Shown here: piece after piece, positions 9,376 through 20,276 of the stretch | How positions within the stretch are numbered: position 1 is the stretch's first letter | How the letters are laid out: each line of letters opens with the position of its first letter | NCBI RefSeq assembly: GCF_902859945.1 | Contig: NZ_CADIKL010000011.1 | Span: 1 to 64,000, forward strand | DNA from: Paraburkholderia caffeinitolerans | GTDB lineage: Bacteria > Pseudomonadota > Gammaproteobacteria > Burkholderiales > Burkholderiaceae | Direction of reading: 5' to 3' | Length of the DNA stretch: 64,000 nucleotides | Translations under genes and position numbers: made by a program | Notes under the pieces: model-generated | The model's input: the letters and a program-made list of their open reading frames with translations, nothing else | Databases searched by the model: none | Told to the model about the DNA's origin: nothing

Positions 9376-9889
9376 TGTCGGCTCCTGAACGGTGCGGGCC
9401 ACGACACCCGGAACGCAAAAGTCGCTGCCAGGGCGCGCGAACCCGCGCTCCACACGGTTACGCCCCAAGCTACGCAATACCCGTGCCGCCCGTTCCTCAA
9501 AGACACCCCGCTGCGCCGGCGCGCTTGCACTCGCTTGCGCGCGCCGAACGCCACGCCGGCCGAACGTCACGCCGTGCCTCGCACACCCGAATGATGCGTT
9601 TCAAGCGTTACGCGTAATGGCTACAAACTGGGTCCGACGCTCGATGCGTGAGCAACACGGGATTCAGCCGGCGTGGATTTTCGCGCAACGACCGCTTCCG
9701 GGTTCGGTCACCGCAGGTCGACACGCGCCCCGCAAAAATCGCGGAACGCGCAATGTGGCAACCTCAGAATCAATCGTATTCATGCATAGGATGCCTGAAT
9801 GCAACACGCCAGGCGCAACCCCACACAACCTCAACGGAAGCCCGCAAGCCAGCGACAGCTTGAAGCCCTCCATGCGGTCCGTCGTTATG
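9376..9889. other. Gene-poor stretch
   Basis: I see no supported gene here. Long open frames exist on the plus strand but their composition (Arg/Pro/Thr-rich, no family resemblance, no ribosome-binding site) is that of chance frames in GC-rich DNA. It should hold the promoter of the DUF1328 gene near its left end. Confidence 0.45.
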
Positions 9890-10225
9890 TCATCGTTGAG
9901 AAAGCTTCAGATCCCCGGCCCATCGTTGCGCATCGCCGTCGAGGCACACCGTTCCTTTCGGCGGGTGGTCGAACAGACCATCTCGCGTGGCCTGGCCGAT
10001 CGCGTCTCGCACCACGTCGGCATGGTTGATGTAGTGCTTGGCTTGCGCGATGTCGCGATGCACGTCGAACGCAATCCTCGCGGACTGTCCTCCGTCCGAT
10101 CTGAAGATCACGACAACCGGCAGGGCAAGCGTCCCGATGAACATGGCGCGATACGCTATCTCGGCGTGTTCGAACCCGATCACGAAAAAAGTGAATTCAA
10201 CGGAATCCAGCAGCAGTTCGTCCAC
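9890..10225 (-). CDS. Hypothetical protein of about 111 residues
   Basis: From a possible GTG at 10225 the frame reads VDELLLDSVEFTFFVIGF and later ARIAFDVHRDIAQAKHYIN, ending KLSQR. The codons have the high third-position GC of real genes here, and the protein has a hydrophobic stretch (FIGTLALPVVVIF) followed by a helical C-terminus. I do not recognise the family. The frame stays open upstream to 10507 but that part looks non-coding. A remnant of a larger gene is possible. Confidence 0.4.
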   Translation of the reverse strand: MDELLLDSVEFTFFVIGFEHAEIAYRAMFIGTLALPVVVIFRSDGGQSARIAFDVHRDIAQAKHYINHADVVRDAIGQATRDGLFDHPPKGTVCLDGDAQRWAGDLKLSQR

Positions 10226-10678
10226 GACGCATCGCCTGTGAAGATGAGCCGGTCGCTTGTCGCCACGCCCCGCGAGACCATGGCCCTCTGCTCGACGCTC
10301 CGCAACGGGCATGCCCGTTGGCGCCGGGTACACGCGATGCAACGCCAGGTGAGATGGCCGTGCCCGATACCGAACCGGACCGCAACCACAGCAGTGGAGA
10401 ACTCTCCGAGCGCGGCAAGGAAGTCTGGCGCAAGGGCGCGGGACTGGATGGCGGAGGAAAAACGCGCTAAACCCGCTGTGGCGAGCGCAGGCGCCCATGA
10501 GACACACTTTCAGGACCGCTTGCTAGGTAGACGAGTCAGGAACCCAATTTGCGCGACGTTTGCTCAAGGGTGATCGCGGCGGCTTCCGAAGCCAACCGTC
10601 GCCCTGTCCTCGCCCTGCGACGGTACGCGATACTCTGTGTGCCTGTCGTGCTCACCCTGTCAGCAAGGGGAAACCATC

Positions 10679-10831
10679 ATGCAACGAATCTGGCTCATCT
10701 TGCTCCTCCCACTTCTCCTGACTGGCTGCCTGTCGTTTAGCAGCAGCAATCCGCCGCCGCCGAACAAGACAACGGTCGTGATTCCGCAGCAGGGCACGAC
10801 AACAACCTGCAGTCCCGCTCCCTGTGACTAG
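10679..10831 (+). CDS. Small lipoprotein, 50 residues
   Basis: Begins MQRIWLILLLPLLLTGCLSF: a short signal peptide with the lipobox LTGC, then a proline-rich segment and a Thr/Cys tail ending SPAPCD. An AAGGGG ribosome-binding site precedes the ATG. Small secreted lipoproteins of this look are common in Burkholderiales, but function is unknown. It converges on the next gene. Confidence 0.7.
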   Translation: MQRIWLILLLPLLLTGCLSFSSSNPPPPNKTTVVIPQQGTTTTCSPAPCD

Positions 10832-10841
10832 TGCTCCGCCC

Positions 10842-11534
10842 CTACGGTGAGCGACCCGCCCGCAGAGCGGCGGCAAGTTGCTGATGATCCGCAAGTCGCC
10901 TCACTCGGTGCATCAGATCGCCAGCTAACAATACGGCACCATCCACCGGCAACCCCGCCGATCGCAACGCATCCGCTGTCCAGCTGTTGCATGTATAGAA
11001 GGCATCATATGTCCCGGTCGCGGCGAAAAATTCACTGCCCGGATATGGACCTTCGCCAAGCCGCATGGGTCCTCCCGAGGCATCGTTCTGTATCGACCGT
11101 TGCAGAAACGCTTCGAGTCCGCTCAAACCCGCGCGGGTGACCTCAAGCGCGGCCACATTGGATACGCCAAATGCCTCCGCCGGAGCATCGCGCAACACCG
11201 TCATCAACACAGCCGCCCGGCTGGGAAACAGCGCACGCAGCGCCGTCAACGGGTTTTGGGTGCGCATGACGACATATTGCCGTTCGCCAAAGCCAAAACA
11301 TAGATAGCGTGCCCCATTGAACTCCGTTGCGAGCGACGACGCTAACTGACCCGCGTCTTCGCTTCGAACGCATACATCGGTATGCCACCCACGCCTTGCA
11401 ACGACAACCGTCGAAACCATGGGACCGGCAGACGGTTGCAAAGGCACGGCCGAGCATGCCACAAGCGCGGATATAAACGCACATTGCACGCCAATATTTA
11501 GCCATCCATAGTGAATTGATCGCGATCGCCTCAT
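10842..11534 (-). CDS. DUF2459 / TIGR02117-like lipoprotein
   Basis: 230 residues from the ATG at 11534. In-frame starts at 11576 and 11606 would place extra polar residues before the signal peptide. The N-terminus is a lipoprotein signal ending in LVAC. The body has the DUF2459 hallmarks: RRGWHTDVCV (conserved WHTD) and, near the C-terminus, TCNSWTADALRSAGLP (conserved CNxWTA). This arrangement suggests a Cys/His catalytic site of an uncharacterised hydrolase-like fold. No functional neighbour gives a clue. Confidence 0.75.
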   Translation of the reverse strand: MRRSRSIHYGWLNIGVQCAFISALVACSAVPLQPSAGPMVSTVVVARRGWHTDVCVRSEDAGQLASSLATEFNGARYLCFGFGERQYVVMRTQNPLTALRALFPSRAAVLMTVLRDAPAEAFGVSNVAALEVTRAGLSGLEAFLQRSIQNDASGGPMRLGEGPYPGSEFFAATGTYDAFYTCNSWTADALRSAGLPVDGAVLLAGDLMHRVRRLADHQQLAAALRAGRSP

Positions 11535-11700
11535 CCCTTTCCGATCTAGCGGAGCCGCCGCTGCAATTGATCTCATAACCCAGTCGCCTGAACGATCCTG
11601 TGGCACGGCAATTCAGCAGTGAAGCAGCCGTCCCGGGTCTCGGCGTTGAACTATCCTTCGTAAGCCGCCGTCACGATCCATATGTCATTCGCGCCGTCAC

Positions 11701-11982
11701 TCACTTCGGCAGCCAAGGCATACGGATCCTCTGGACGACATTCATTCTGTAGCGCTTTGCGTGCCTGCTCGCGTCTTCGTAGCGTCGCTTCGACAGCCTG
11801 TGAACTTCATCCCGCCCCTCAAACATCGTGTGTCCCTTGCGATAGATGAGCTGCTCATACTTCCACTCGAGAAAACTTTCGCAGACGTGCCGGAAATCAC
11901 CTGTGCAAATGTCGACCCGGTCAAAACGCTCGCGGTTGAAAATGGCTCCCGCGTCACATACCCAATCAATGCCCCGGCGCAT
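11701..11982 (-). CDS. Hypothetical protein, 93 residues
   Basis: The frame encodes a charged, Arg/Lys-rich protein (for example FLEWKYEQLIYRKGHTMFEG). Its start overlaps the end of the permease gene by 17 bases on the same strand. Base composition is less GC-rich than the neighbours. No family recognised. It could be a distal, poorly conserved gene of the operon or a chance frame. Confidence 0.35.
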   Translation of the reverse strand: MRRGIDWVCDAGAIFNRERFDRVDICTGDFRHVCESFLEWKYEQLIYRKGHTMFEGRDEVHRLSKRRYEDASRHAKRYRMNVVQRIRMPWLPK

Positions 11983-13378
11983 GCACCGCCTCGGCGCCCG
12001 CCTCCTGCGCCCGTCCGCGATACCAGAACCAGTAAGCCAGCGTGAGCGCCACCAGAAACGGCACGCCGCACAGCAAGGTCATGCGGAATTCGCGCGTCAC
12101 AAAGGTCGTCAAGAGCGCGGCGGTCATGAGCCCCGCCCCCAGCAGCGAAGTCACCGGATACCCCCACATCCGGAACGCCAGCGTGCGACCGGCGTGTTGA
12201 CGACGAAAGAACACATGCGTCACGAAGATCATGAGCCACGTAAACATCGCGCCGAACATCGACACCGACATCATCAGCATGAACGATGCATCGGGATACA
12301 GCACGTTGAGCACGGTGGCGAGCGCAATGCCAATCGCCGAGAGCAGCAGCGCAGCCACCGGCACGCCCTGCGCATTGAGCTGTCCGAGGCGCTTCGGCGC
12401 ATAGCCCGCGCGCGAAAGGCTGAACATCATCCGCGTGGTGATATAGAGCTGGCTATTCATCGCCGACAGCGCGGCCACCAGAATCACGAAGTTGATCACG
12501 CCGGCCGCGCCCGGCACGTGCGTCGCCGCCATGACTTTCACGAACGGGCTTCCGTTGGTGCCGGCAGCCGTCCACGGCACGATCGCGAGCATCAGCGCGA
12601 GTGTGAGCAGATAGAAGAACACCAGCCTCAGCATGGTCGCGCGAAACGCGCGCGTAACAGCCTTGTGCGGATCGTGCGCCTCGCCCGCCGCCACCGCGAT
12701 CATCTCGATGCTCAAGTAGCTGAAGATGGAGACGATCACGGCCACCCACATGCCCCACACGCCCTTCGGAAAGAAGCCGCCGTGCGAGGTGTAATTCGCA
12801 AAGCCGATGCCCGAGCCCGACGGCGCACCAAACACGACCCACGCGCCCAGCACGATGAACGCCACGATGGCGGCGATCTTGAGCATCGAGAACACATACT
12901 CGACCACGCCGAACACCTTCACGCTCACCACGTTCACGCCGATCAGCGCCGCCGAGAAGCCCACGATCCAGTACCAGCCCGGGATCGCCGGGAACCAGTA
13001 CTTCATGTACACCGCGATGGCGGTGACTTCGGTGCCCACCGCGAACACGATCGACGACCAGTACGCATAGCGCACGAGGAAGCCGGCCAGCGGCCCGATA
13101 TAGTGCTCGGCGTATGCGCCGAACGAGCCGGAGGTGGGATGCGCCACCGTCATTTCGGCGAGGCAGCCCATCAGCAGCAGCGCGATCAGCGCGCCGATCG
13201 CGTAGCTCACGAGCACGCTCGGGCCCGCGAAGCCGATGGCGAAACCGCTGCCGAGAAAGAGCCCGGTGCCGATTGCTCCGCCAATGGCGATCATCGAAAG
13301 CTGCGCCGTCGACAAGCCGCGCCGCAATCCTTTCTCCCGCTCGACGATGGCGTCGAAGCTGCGTTGTTGCGTCATCAT
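11966..13378 (-). CDS. Amino-acid permease of the APC superfamily (AAT type)
   Basis: 470 residues with about 12 hydrophobic segments. The APC signature near the N-terminus is GGAIGTGLFLGSG, followed by a substrate-loop segment and SIFSYLSIEMIAVAAGEA, typical of the AAT subfamily. It is the last large gene of the 3-hydroxyanthranilate/kynureninase operon, 54 bases after kynU, so uptake of tryptophan, kynurenine or a related aromatic amino acid is likely. The substrate is inferred from position. Confidence 0.85.
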   Translation of the reverse strand: MMTQQRSFDAIVEREKGLRRGLSTAQLSMIAIGGAIGTGLFLGSGFAIGFAGPSVLVSYAIGALIALLLMGCLAEMTVAHPTSGSFGAYAEHYIGPLAGFLVRYAYWSSIVFAVGTEVTAIAVYMKYWFPAIPGWYWIVGFSAALIGVNVVSVKVFGVVEYVFSMLKIAAIVAFIVLGAWVVFGAPSGSGIGFANYTSHGGFFPKGVWGMWVAVIVSIFSYLSIEMIAVAAGEAHDPHKAVTRAFRATMLRLVFFYLLTLALMLAIVPWTAAGTNGSPFVKVMAATHVPGAAGVINFVILVAALSAMNSQLYITTRMMFSLSRAGYAPKRLGQLNAQGVPVAALLLSAIGIALATVLNVLYPDASFMLMMSVSMFGAMFTWLMIFVTHVFFRRQHAGRTLAFRMWGYPVTSLLGAGLMTAALLTTFVTREFRMTLLCGVPFLVALTLAYWFWYRGRAQEAGAEAVHAPGH

Positions 13379-13432
13379 GTGTCTCCTCTGTCGTCCTGCC
13401 GTATTCCTTCCCGTAGTCCGTCCGTACGTCGG

Positions 13433-14662
13433 TCAGGTTACCGATTTGCGCGTGAGAAATGTTTCGTTATCCCAGGCACGCGTTTCCAGAATGTTCTTGA
13501 GCTCCGCAACCGTGTTCCAGATGTCGATATAGCGCACGTAGAGCGGCGCGAAGCCGAAACGCAGAATGTCCGGCGCCCGAAAATCGCCGATCACGTTGCG
13601 CGCGATGAGCGCCTGCATGACCGCATAGCCCTGCTCGTGCGCGAGCGAGACCTGGCTGCCGCGCTGGCTGGCATCGCGCGGCGAGGCGAGCGTGCAGCCG
13701 AGACCCGCGAGTTGCTGGTCGGCCAGATCGATCATCAGGTTGCCGAGCGCCACGCTTTTCGCACGCAGCACTTCGAGATCGACGCCCTCGAACGCTTCCA
13801 GCGCCGCCTCCAGCGCGATCACGCCCAGTTGCGGCGCGGTACCCGTGAGCATGCGGTCGATGCCCGCGTGCGGCGCGTAATCGTGCGTGAACTCGAACGG
13901 CTTCGCGTGGCCGTGCCAGCCCGTGAGCGGCTGGCGCATGTCCGGCAGATGGCGCTTCGCGACGAACACGAATGCGGGGGCGCCCGGGCCGCCGTTCAGA
14001 TACTTATAGCCGCAGCCCACCGCGAAGTCCGCTTCGCAGCGGTTCAGATGCACGGGCATCGCGCCCGCCGAGTGGCACAGATCCCAGACCACCAGTGCGC
14101 CCTTTTCGTGCGCCTTGCGCGTCACGGCCTCCATGTCGTAGCGCTTGCCGCTCTTGTAGTTCACGTGCGTGAGCGAAACGATCGCCACCGTTTCGTCGAT
14201 GCTCGCGAGCACCTCGTCGGGGTCGACGCAGCGCAACTCGCATCCCGTCATCTGCGCGACGCTCGATGCGATATAGACATCGGTGGGAAAGTTGGTGCGC
14301 TCGGCCAGAATCACGCGGCGGCCCTCGCGCATGCGCGTCGCGGCCACCAGCACCTTGAACAGGTTCACCGAGGTCGAGTCGGCCACGATGACTTCGTCCT
14401 GCCCCGCGCCAATCAGCTTCGCGATCTTGTTGCCGGTGCGCTGCGGCGCGGGGTACCAGTCGGCGTCGTTCCACGAGCGGATGAGGCCCTGCGCCCACTC
14501 CTCCTCCAGCGCGATCTTCATGCGCGCGGGCACGTTGGCGGGCATCGCGCCGAGCGAGTTGCCGTCGAGATAAATCGTCTCGGGCGGCAGGTCGAAGCGC
14601 GCGCGGCAATGCGCGAGGGGATCGCCCGCGTCGAGTATGGCGCAGTGTTCACGTGTAATCAT
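13433..14662 (-). CDS. kynU: Kynureninase
   Basis: 409 residues. PLP enzyme that cleaves kynurenine or 3-hydroxykynurenine to anthranilate or 3-hydroxyanthranilate plus alanine. The family pattern [11 protein letters not shown] near residue 31 and the PLP lysine in [14 protein letters not shown] (Lys220) are present, and the length is normal. The ATG at 14662 overlaps the stop of the decarboxylase gene by 4 bases. Being inside a 3-hydroxyanthranilate ring-cleavage operon suggests 3-hydroxykynurenine as its physiological substrate here. No kynurenine 3-monooxygenase is in the window. Confidence 0.93.
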   Translation of the reverse strand: MITREHCAILDAGDPLAHCRARFDLPPETIYLDGNSLGAMPANVPARMKIALEEEWAQGLIRSWNDADWYPAPQRTGNKIAKLIGAGQDEVIVADSTSVNLFKVLVAATRMREGRRVILAERTNFPTDVYIASSVAQMTGCELRCVDPDEVLASIDETVAIVSLTHVNYKSGKRYDMEAVTRKAHEKGALVVWDLCHSAGAMPVHLNRCEADFAVGCGYKYLNGGPGAPAFVFVAKRHLPDMRQPLTGWHGHAKPFEFTHDYAPHAGIDRMLTGTAPQLGVIALEAALEAFEGVDLEVLRAKSVALGNLMIDLADQQLAGLGCTLASPRDASQRGSQVSLAHEQGYAVMQALIARNVIGDFRAPDILRFGFAPLYVRYIDIWNTVAELKNILETRAWDNETFLTRKSVT

Positions 14663-15669
14663 TTTGTCTCCGTCAAACCGAAAAAGCGTTGTGCATTGGC
14701 GCCGAGAATTTTTGTCTTGGCGCTCGCGCCCAGCGTGGGATGGTCCGCCACGAGGTCGCCGATTCTTTGCTCGCCCAGCGGGAACGGGTAGTCGGAACCG
14801 AGCATCACGCGGTCCTCGCCCATCGTGTCCACGAGCAGTTGCAACGCGCGCGGGTCGAACACCGCGCTGTCGACATAAAAGCGCTCGACATAGGAAATGG
14901 GCGGATGTGGGCAATCTTCGCGCACGATGTCGCGCTGCTCCCACGCGTTCTGCACGCGCCCGAGCAGGAACGCGAAGCTGCCGCCGCCATGCGCGAAGCA
15001 CAGCTTCAGCGACTTCGGAATGCGCTCGAACGCGCCTGAAAGAATCAGCGAGACGATGCTCAGTTGCGTCTCCGCCGGCATCGCAACGAGCCACGGCAGC
15101 ATCCACTTCTTCATGCGCCCGTCGGTCATCATGTCCCACGGATGCACGAGCACCGGGATCCCTTCGTTCGCGCAATGCGTGAGAAAGGTCACGAGGTGGG
15201 CATCGTCGAGATCGCGCGGCCCCAGGTGATTGCCAATCTGCACGCCGTGATGGCCCGAGCGGTACGCACGCGTCGCTTCCCGGCACGCAAGGTCGACGTC
15301 TTGCAGCGGCACTTGCGCGAGCGGCTTCAATCGCGCGGGCGCGTATGCGCATTGCTCAAGCGCGCGCTCGTTCATGCGCATGGCCCACTCGTGCGCGCTG
15401 GTCGCGTCGTTGCGATAGCCGAACATCACGGGCGTCGCGCAGATCAGTTGCTGGTCCACGCCCAGCGCGTCCAGTTCGGCGATTCGCGCCGCCGGGTCCC
15501 ACAAGGCCCGATGCACGGGGCGAAATGCGCGCTCACCCGTCATGATGGTGCCGCGTTCGCCGTCCGCGTCGATGCGCAGCCACGGCGCTTGCCCGGCGTC
15601 TAGTGCGGCGGCCTCTTCCCGCGTCACGGGCGGGAAGAAATGCGAGTGCATGTCGATTCGAAGTGTCAT
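14659..15669 (-). CDS. nbaD: 2-Amino-3-carboxymuconate-6-semialdehyde decarboxylase (ACMSD)
   Basis: 336 residues of the amidohydrolase fold. The metal-binding start [14 protein letters not shown] carries the HxH pair, further ligands lie in LVHPWDMM and FAHGGGS, and [11 protein letters not shown] holds the conserved aspartate. ACMSD removes CO2 from the ring-cleavage product of 3-hydroxyanthranilate, giving 2-aminomuconate semialdehyde. It follows the dioxygenase gene by 21 bases and overlaps kynU by 4, so translation is probably coupled. Confidence 0.93.
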   Translation of the reverse strand: MTLRIDMHSHFFPPVTREEAAALDAGQAPWLRIDADGERGTIMTGERAFRPVHRALWDPAARIAELDALGVDQQLICATPVMFGYRNDATSAHEWAMRMNERALEQCAYAPARLKPLAQVPLQDVDLACREATRAYRSGHHGVQIGNHLGPRDLDDAHLVTFLTHCANEGIPVLVHPWDMMTDGRMKKWMLPWLVAMPAETQLSIVSLILSGAFERIPKSLKLCFAHGGGSFAFLLGRVQNAWEQRDIVREDCPHPPISYVERFYVDSAVFDPRALQLLVDTMGEDRVMLGSDYPFPLGEQRIGDLVADHPTLGASAKTKILGANAQRFFGLTETK

Positions 15670-15690
15670 GGTCTGATGGTCGATTACATT

Positions 15691-16239
<549 letters not shown>

Positions 16240-16671
16240 TTATCGTTTCGGCGCGTACGCCACCGCTTTCATCTCGATCAGCAGATGCGGATGCGGCAGT
16301 TGATGCACGGCCACCGTCGTGCGCGTGGGGCCGGTTTCGTCGAAGTACTCGCCGTAGATCTCGTTGTAACCAACGAAGTCGTTCATGCTGACGAGGAACG
16401 ACGAGACCTCGACGAGGTTCGAAAGGTCCGCGCCCTCGCTGCGAAGAATGTCGCGAATGTTCTCGATCACCACGCGCGTTTGCTCACGGATGTCGAGCGT
16501 CACCGCGCCGAGTTCGTCGGCCGATGCGCCCGCGATGCTGTTGTCAGGACGCCGCGAACTGGTGCCCGAGACGAACAGGAAGTCGCCCGCGCGCGTGATG
16601 TGCGGGAAGCGCCCGCGCGGTTTGGCCTTGCCGGGCACGACGCGGGCTTGAGGTGTCGTTTCGTTCATCAT
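16240..16671 (-). CDS. nbaF: 2-Aminomuconate deaminase (RidA/YjgF fold)
   Basis: 143 residues of the Rid superfamily ([14 protein letters not shown] near the N-terminus, [16 protein letters not shown] at the end). In 3-hydroxyanthranilate and 2-aminophenol pathways this family member converts 2-aminomuconate to 4-oxalocrotonate and ammonia. The gene starts 4 bases inside the preceding decarboxylase gene. Specific function rests on position between nbaG and nbaC. Confidence 0.9.
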   Translation of the reverse strand: MMNETTPQARVVPGKAKPRGRFPHITRAGDFLFVSGTSSRRPDNSIAGASADELGAVTLDIREQTRVVIENIRDILRSEGADLSNLVEVSSFLVSMNDFVGYNEIYGEYFDETGPTRTTVAVHQLPHPHLLIEMKAVAYAPKR

Positions 16672-17453
16672 GAAAGTTTCTGTGCGCTGTGTTGTGTGAT
16701 GAATTCGGTGCTGCCGAGTCCGTTGACGAAGCAGTGGACATGCGTGTCGGGCGCCAGGGCATGCGCCGCCGTCGCCGCGCCGGCCATGATCAGCGAGCCG
16801 GCCGGCAGCACGAGCCCGCTATGCGCGACGAGGCGCGAGGCCTGCACGACCGAGCGCAGCGGATGGCCGAGAATCGCGGCAGTGGAGCCCGCCTGCACGA
16901 CGCGCCCATTCATGCGCATCACCACGCCCGCATTGGCGAGCGCATCGAAGCGGCGCGTCCACGGCCCGATCGTGAGCCCCGCCGACGAACAGTTGTCGGC
17001 CACCACGTCTTCGAGCGAGAACTTGAAATCGCGGTAGCGCGAGTCGATGATCTCCAGCGCCGGGGCAACCGCGTCCAGATACTGCGCGGCTTCGAGCAGC
17101 GTGAGCGGCCGGTCGATGTCGCGGCTCGTGAGGAAGCACACTTCGGGCTCCACGCGCGGATGGATGAAGCGCCCGAGCGCGACATGGCCGCCGTCTTCTT
17201 CGAGCATCGCGTCGGTGAGCCAGCCCCAGATCAGGCTGTCCACGCCCATCTGGACCATCTTCGCGCGGCTCGTGAAGCCGAGCTTCACGCCCACCGCGCT
17301 CTCGCCGCGATCGATGCGCCGCTCGATCGAGGCGCGCTGCACGACATACGCTTCATCGAGCGAGAGCGTCGCGCCGAGCGCGAGTTGCGCAATCGGCGCG
17401 GCGTCGCACGCAGCGGCATCGAGACGGCCGGCGATGACGTCGAGGTCGGTCAT
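16668..17453 (-). CDS. nbaG: 4-Oxalocrotonate decarboxylase
   Basis: 261 residues of the hydratase/decarboxylase family related to fumarylacetoacetate hydrolase folds. It shows [17 protein letters not shown], the metal-site region [15 protein letters not shown], and [23 protein letters not shown]. It converts 4-oxalocrotonate to 2-oxopent-4-enoate and normally associates with the hydratase encoded three genes upstream (nbaH), to which it is clearly related. Four-base overlaps on both sides mark tight coupling. Confidence 0.9.
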   Translation of the reverse strand: MTDLDVIAGRLDAAACDAAPIAQLALGATLSLDEAYVVQRASIERRIDRGESAVGVKLGFTSRAKMVQMGVDSLIWGWLTDAMLEEDGGHVALGRFIHPRVEPEVCFLTSRDIDRPLTLLEAAQYLDAVAPALEIIDSRYRDFKFSLEDVVADNCSSAGLTIGPWTRRFDALANAGVVMRMNGRVVQAGSTAAILGHPLRSVVQASRLVAHSGLVLPAGSLIMAGAATAAHALAPDTHVHCFVNGLGSTEFITQHSAQKLS

Positions 17454-18490
17454 GCGGCCTCCTTCGCAGCGGCGCGCGCATTGACGAGATCGAGCGCGAC
17501 GTCGACGATCATGTCCTCCTGGCCGCCCACCATGCGGCGGCGGCCCAGCTCGACGAGAATCTCGAACGCCGAGAGCCCGTACTTCGCAGCCGCCGCCTCC
17601 GCATGGCGCAGGAAGCTCGAATAGACGCCCGCATAGCCGAGCGCGAGCGTTTCTCGGTCCACGCGCACGGGCCGCTCCTGCAACGGGCGCACGATGTCGT
17701 CCGCGGCGTCGATGAGTTTTTTCACATCGCAGCCGTGGTTGAGCTTCATGCGATCCACGGCTGCAACGAACACTTCGAGCGGCGCGTTGCCCGCGCCCGC
17801 GCCCATGCCCGTGAGCGATGCATCGATGCGGTCGCAACCATGTTCGAGCGCGACGATCGAATTCGCCACGCCGAGCGACAGATTGTTGTGCGCATGCATG
17901 CCCGTCAGCGTGGCGGGATCGAGCACGGCCTTCATCGCGTCGAAGCGCTCGGCCACGTCGCGCATATTGAGCGCGCCGCCCGAATCGACCACGTACACGC
18001 ATAGCGCGCCGTAGCTTTCCATGAGCTTCGCCTGTGCCGCGAGTGCGTCGGGCGTCGTCATGTGCGACATCATCAGGAATCCTACTGTGTCCATGCCGAG
18101 CTCGCGGGCATATTCGATATGCTGCTTCGCGACGTCGGCCTCCGTGCAATGCGTGGCGATGCGCACAATGCGCGCGCCCGCATCCCACGCGGCGCGCAAA
18201 TCGTGCACCGTGCCGATGCCGGGCAGGAGCAGCGTGGCCACGCTCGCGCGTTCGACCGCACCCGCTACGGCCTCAATCCATTCGAGATCGGTATGCGCGC
18301 CAAAGCCGTAGTTGAAGCTCGATCCCGAAAGACCGTCGCCGTGCGCGACTTCGATGCTGTCCACACCCGCCGCGTCGAGCGCGCGCGCGATCGCAACCGC
18401 CTGGTCGAGCGAATACTGATGGCGGATCGCATGCATGCCGTCACGCAACGTCACGTCCGAGACATAGATTTTCTTGGTGTTTCCGGTCAT
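17450..18490 (-). CDS. nbaI: 4-Hydroxy-2-oxovalerate aldolase
   Basis: 346 residues from the ATG at 18490, preceded by an AAGGGG ribosome-binding site; a further in-frame ATG at 18508 overlaps the upstream stop. DmpG-type features: [18 protein letters not shown] at the N-terminus (metal and catalytic residues), [15 protein letters not shown] (HxH metal ligands), and a C-terminal communication domain. It splits 4-hydroxy-2-oxovalerate into pyruvate and acetaldehyde, channelled to the partner dehydrogenase encoded just upstream. Confidence 0.94.
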   Translation of the reverse strand: MTGNTKKIYVSDVTLRDGMHAIRHQYSLDQAVAIARALDAAGVDSIEVAHGDGLSGSSFNYGFGAHTDLEWIEAVAGAVERASVATLLLPGIGTVHDLRAAWDAGARIVRIATHCTEADVAKQHIEYARELGMDTVGFLMMSHMTTPDALAAQAKLMESYGALCVYVVDSGGALNMRDVAERFDAMKAVLDPATLTGMHAHNNLSLGVANSIVALEHGCDRIDASLTGMGAGAGNAPLEVFVAAVDRMKLNHGCDVKKLIDAADDIVRPLQERPVRVDRETLALGYAGVYSSFLRHAEAAAAKYGLSAFEILVELGRRRMVGGQEDMIVDVALDLVNARAAAKEAA

Positions 18491-18504
18491 GGCCGTGGTC
18501 CCCT

Positions 18505-19446
18505 TCATGCCGCCACGCGGCTTGCCGCGATCTGCTCGGCGGCAGCCAGCGCCGCCGAGGTCATGATGTCGAGATTGCCCGCATAGCTCGGCAAGTAATG
18601 CGCCGAACCCTCCACTTCGATAAAAACGCTTACCTTCAGGCCCGCGCGCCGCTCGTTCGCGTGAATCGCGAGCGGGTTCGCCGCCGTGTACCGGTCGAAC
18701 TGCACGGCCTGCTTGAGCCGGTATCCCGGCACGTAGCTCGCCACCGCCGCCACCATCGTGCGCACCGAGCGCTCGATAGCTTCGGTGTCGGCGTCTTCGT
18801 CGGTGAGGCAGTAGATGGTGTCGCGCATCATGAGCGGCGGCTCGGCCGGATTGAGCACGATGATCGCCTTGCCGCGCGCCGCGCCGCCCACGGTCTCCAG
18901 CGCGCGCGCCGTGGTCTGCGTGAACTCGTCGATGTTGGCGCGCGTGCCCGGTCCCGCCGAACGGCTCGCGATGGACGCCACGATCTCGGCGTAGCGCACC
19001 GGCGCCACGCGCGAGATGGCATGCACGACGGGAATGGTCGCCTGGCCGCCGCACGTGACCATGTTGATATCGGGCGCGTCGAGATGCTCGAACAGGTTCA
19101 CCACCGGCACAACGAACGGTCCAGTTGCGGCGGGCGTGAGATCGATCATGCGCACGCCGTGCTGGCGCAGCACTTGCGCGTGATGCGCATGCGCGCCGGC
19201 CGAGGTCGCGTCGAAGGCGATGCGGATCTCGCCGAAATTGGGCATCGCCACGAGCCCTTCGATGCCTTGCGCCGTGGTGGGCACGCCCAGGCGCGCGGCG
19301 CGCGCGAGGCCGTCCGAGTCCGGGTCGATGCCCACCATCGCGGACATAGTCAGATGCTTTGCGTTGCGCAGCACCTTGATCATCAGATCGGTGCCGATAT
19401 TGCCGGAGCCGATGATGGCGACGCCGAGCTTGTCGTTATCTTTCAT
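18505..19446 (-). CDS. nbaJ: Acetaldehyde dehydrogenase (acylating)
   Basis: 313 residues, DmpF/BphJ type. The Rossmann start is [18 protein letters not shown]. The catalytic cysteine lies in [15 protein letters not shown] substrate region [19 protein letters not shown] and a C-terminal dimerisation helix follow. It oxidises acetaldehyde with CoA and NAD to acetyl-CoA and forms the channelling complex with the aldolase. It overlaps the hydratase gene by 4 bases. Confidence 0.95.
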   Translation of the reverse strand: MKDNDKLGVAIIGSGNIGTDLMIKVLRNAKHLTMSAMVGIDPDSDGLARAARLGVPTTAQGIEGLVAMPNFGEIRIAFDATSAGAHAHHAQVLRQHGVRMIDLTPAATGPFVVPVVNLFEHLDAPDINMVTCGGQATIPVVHAISRVAPVRYAEIVASIASRSAGPGTRANIDEFTQTTARALETVGGAARGKAIIVLNPAEPPLMMRDTIYCLTDEDADTEAIERSVRTMVAAVASYVPGYRLKQAVQFDRYTAANPLAIHANERRAGLKVSVFIEVEGSAHYLPSYAGNLDIMTSAALAAAEQIAASRVAA

Positions 19447-20276
19447 GGCGCGGATTCCGGTTGCAGGGAAAAGGAAGCGCTCACACTGCCGAGGCCTTCG
19501 ATATGCGCGTTGAACACGTCGCCGGGCGCGACCGCCACCATGGGGCCGAGCGCGCCCGTGAGCACGATGTCGCCCGCCGCGAGCGGCGCGCCCACGCGCA
19601 CCATGGTGTCGGCAAGCCAGAGCGCCGCGTAGAGCGGGTTGCCGAGGCAGGCCGCGCCCGCCCCCACGCTCACCGGCTCGCCGCGTCGCTCGAGCACCAT
19701 GCCGCACGCAATCGGGTCGAAAGCGGCGTCGAAGGCGTCGAGCTTCACGGGCCGGTTGCCGAGCACGAACAAGCCGCTGGAGGCGTTGTCGGCCACCGTG
19801 TCGGTGAGGCGGATGTCCCAGCCCGCGATGCGGCTGCCGACGATTTCGATGGCGGGCAGCGCATAGGCCGTCGCGCGCAGCAGATCGGCAATGGTGTGGC
19901 GCTCGTGCGGCAGGTCGTGGGCGAGCACGAGCGCGATCTCGGCCTCCACCTTCGGCTGCTGCGTGCGCGAGAGCGCGATGGGTTCGCCGTCGGCCAGCGC
20001 CATGTCGTCGAACAACATGCCGAAGTCGGGTTGCGCCACCCCTAGCTGCGCCTGCACGGCCGGCGAAGTGAGGCCGATCTTGCGGCCCACGAGCCGGCGG
20101 CCCGCCGCGAGCCGATGCTCGGTGTTGATGCGCTGCACCGCATACGCGGCTGCGAGCGAGTCGCCGCCAAGTGCTTCGATATCGCCGCGCACGGGCGCGC
20201 AGGGCACGCCGGACGCCTCGGCTTCGCGCAGCCGGCGCGCGATGGCTTGCGCGGCGTTCAGGTCGATTGTGCTCAT
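19443..20276 (-). CDS. nbaH: 2-Oxopent-4-enoate (2-hydroxypenta-2,4-dienoate) hydratase
   Basis: 277 residues. MhpD/DmpE-type hydratase with [18 protein letters not shown], the metal-site segment [15 protein letters not shown] and [15 protein letters not shown]. It adds water to 2-oxopent-4-enoate to give 4-hydroxy-2-oxovalerate. The start overlaps the semialdehyde dehydrogenase stop by 4 bases. Confidence 0.93.
   Translation of the reverse strand: MSTIDLNAAQAIARRLREAEASGVPCAPVRGDIEALGGDSLAAAYAVQRINTEHRLAAGRRLVGRKIGLTSPAVQAQLGVAQPDFGMLFDDMALADGEPIALSRTQQPKVEAEIALVLAHDLPHERHTIADLLRATAYALPAIEIVGSRIAGWDIRLTDTVADNASSGLFVLGNRPVKLDAFDAAFDPIACGMVLERRGEPVSVGAGAACLGNPLYAALWLADTMVRVGAPLAAGDIVLTGALGPMVAVAPGDVFNAHIEGLGSVSASFSLQPESAP

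Noticed and set aside
9392..10573. A 393-codon plus-strand frame in the gene-poor region
   Set aside because: No ribosome-binding site, no family resemblance, biased composition; part of it is antisense to a more coding-like leftward frame.
11846..14791. A 981-codon open frame on the plus strand
   Set aside because: It lies antisense to the permease and kynU genes and is His/Arg-rich with no family features. Such shadow frames are expected opposite GC-rich genes.
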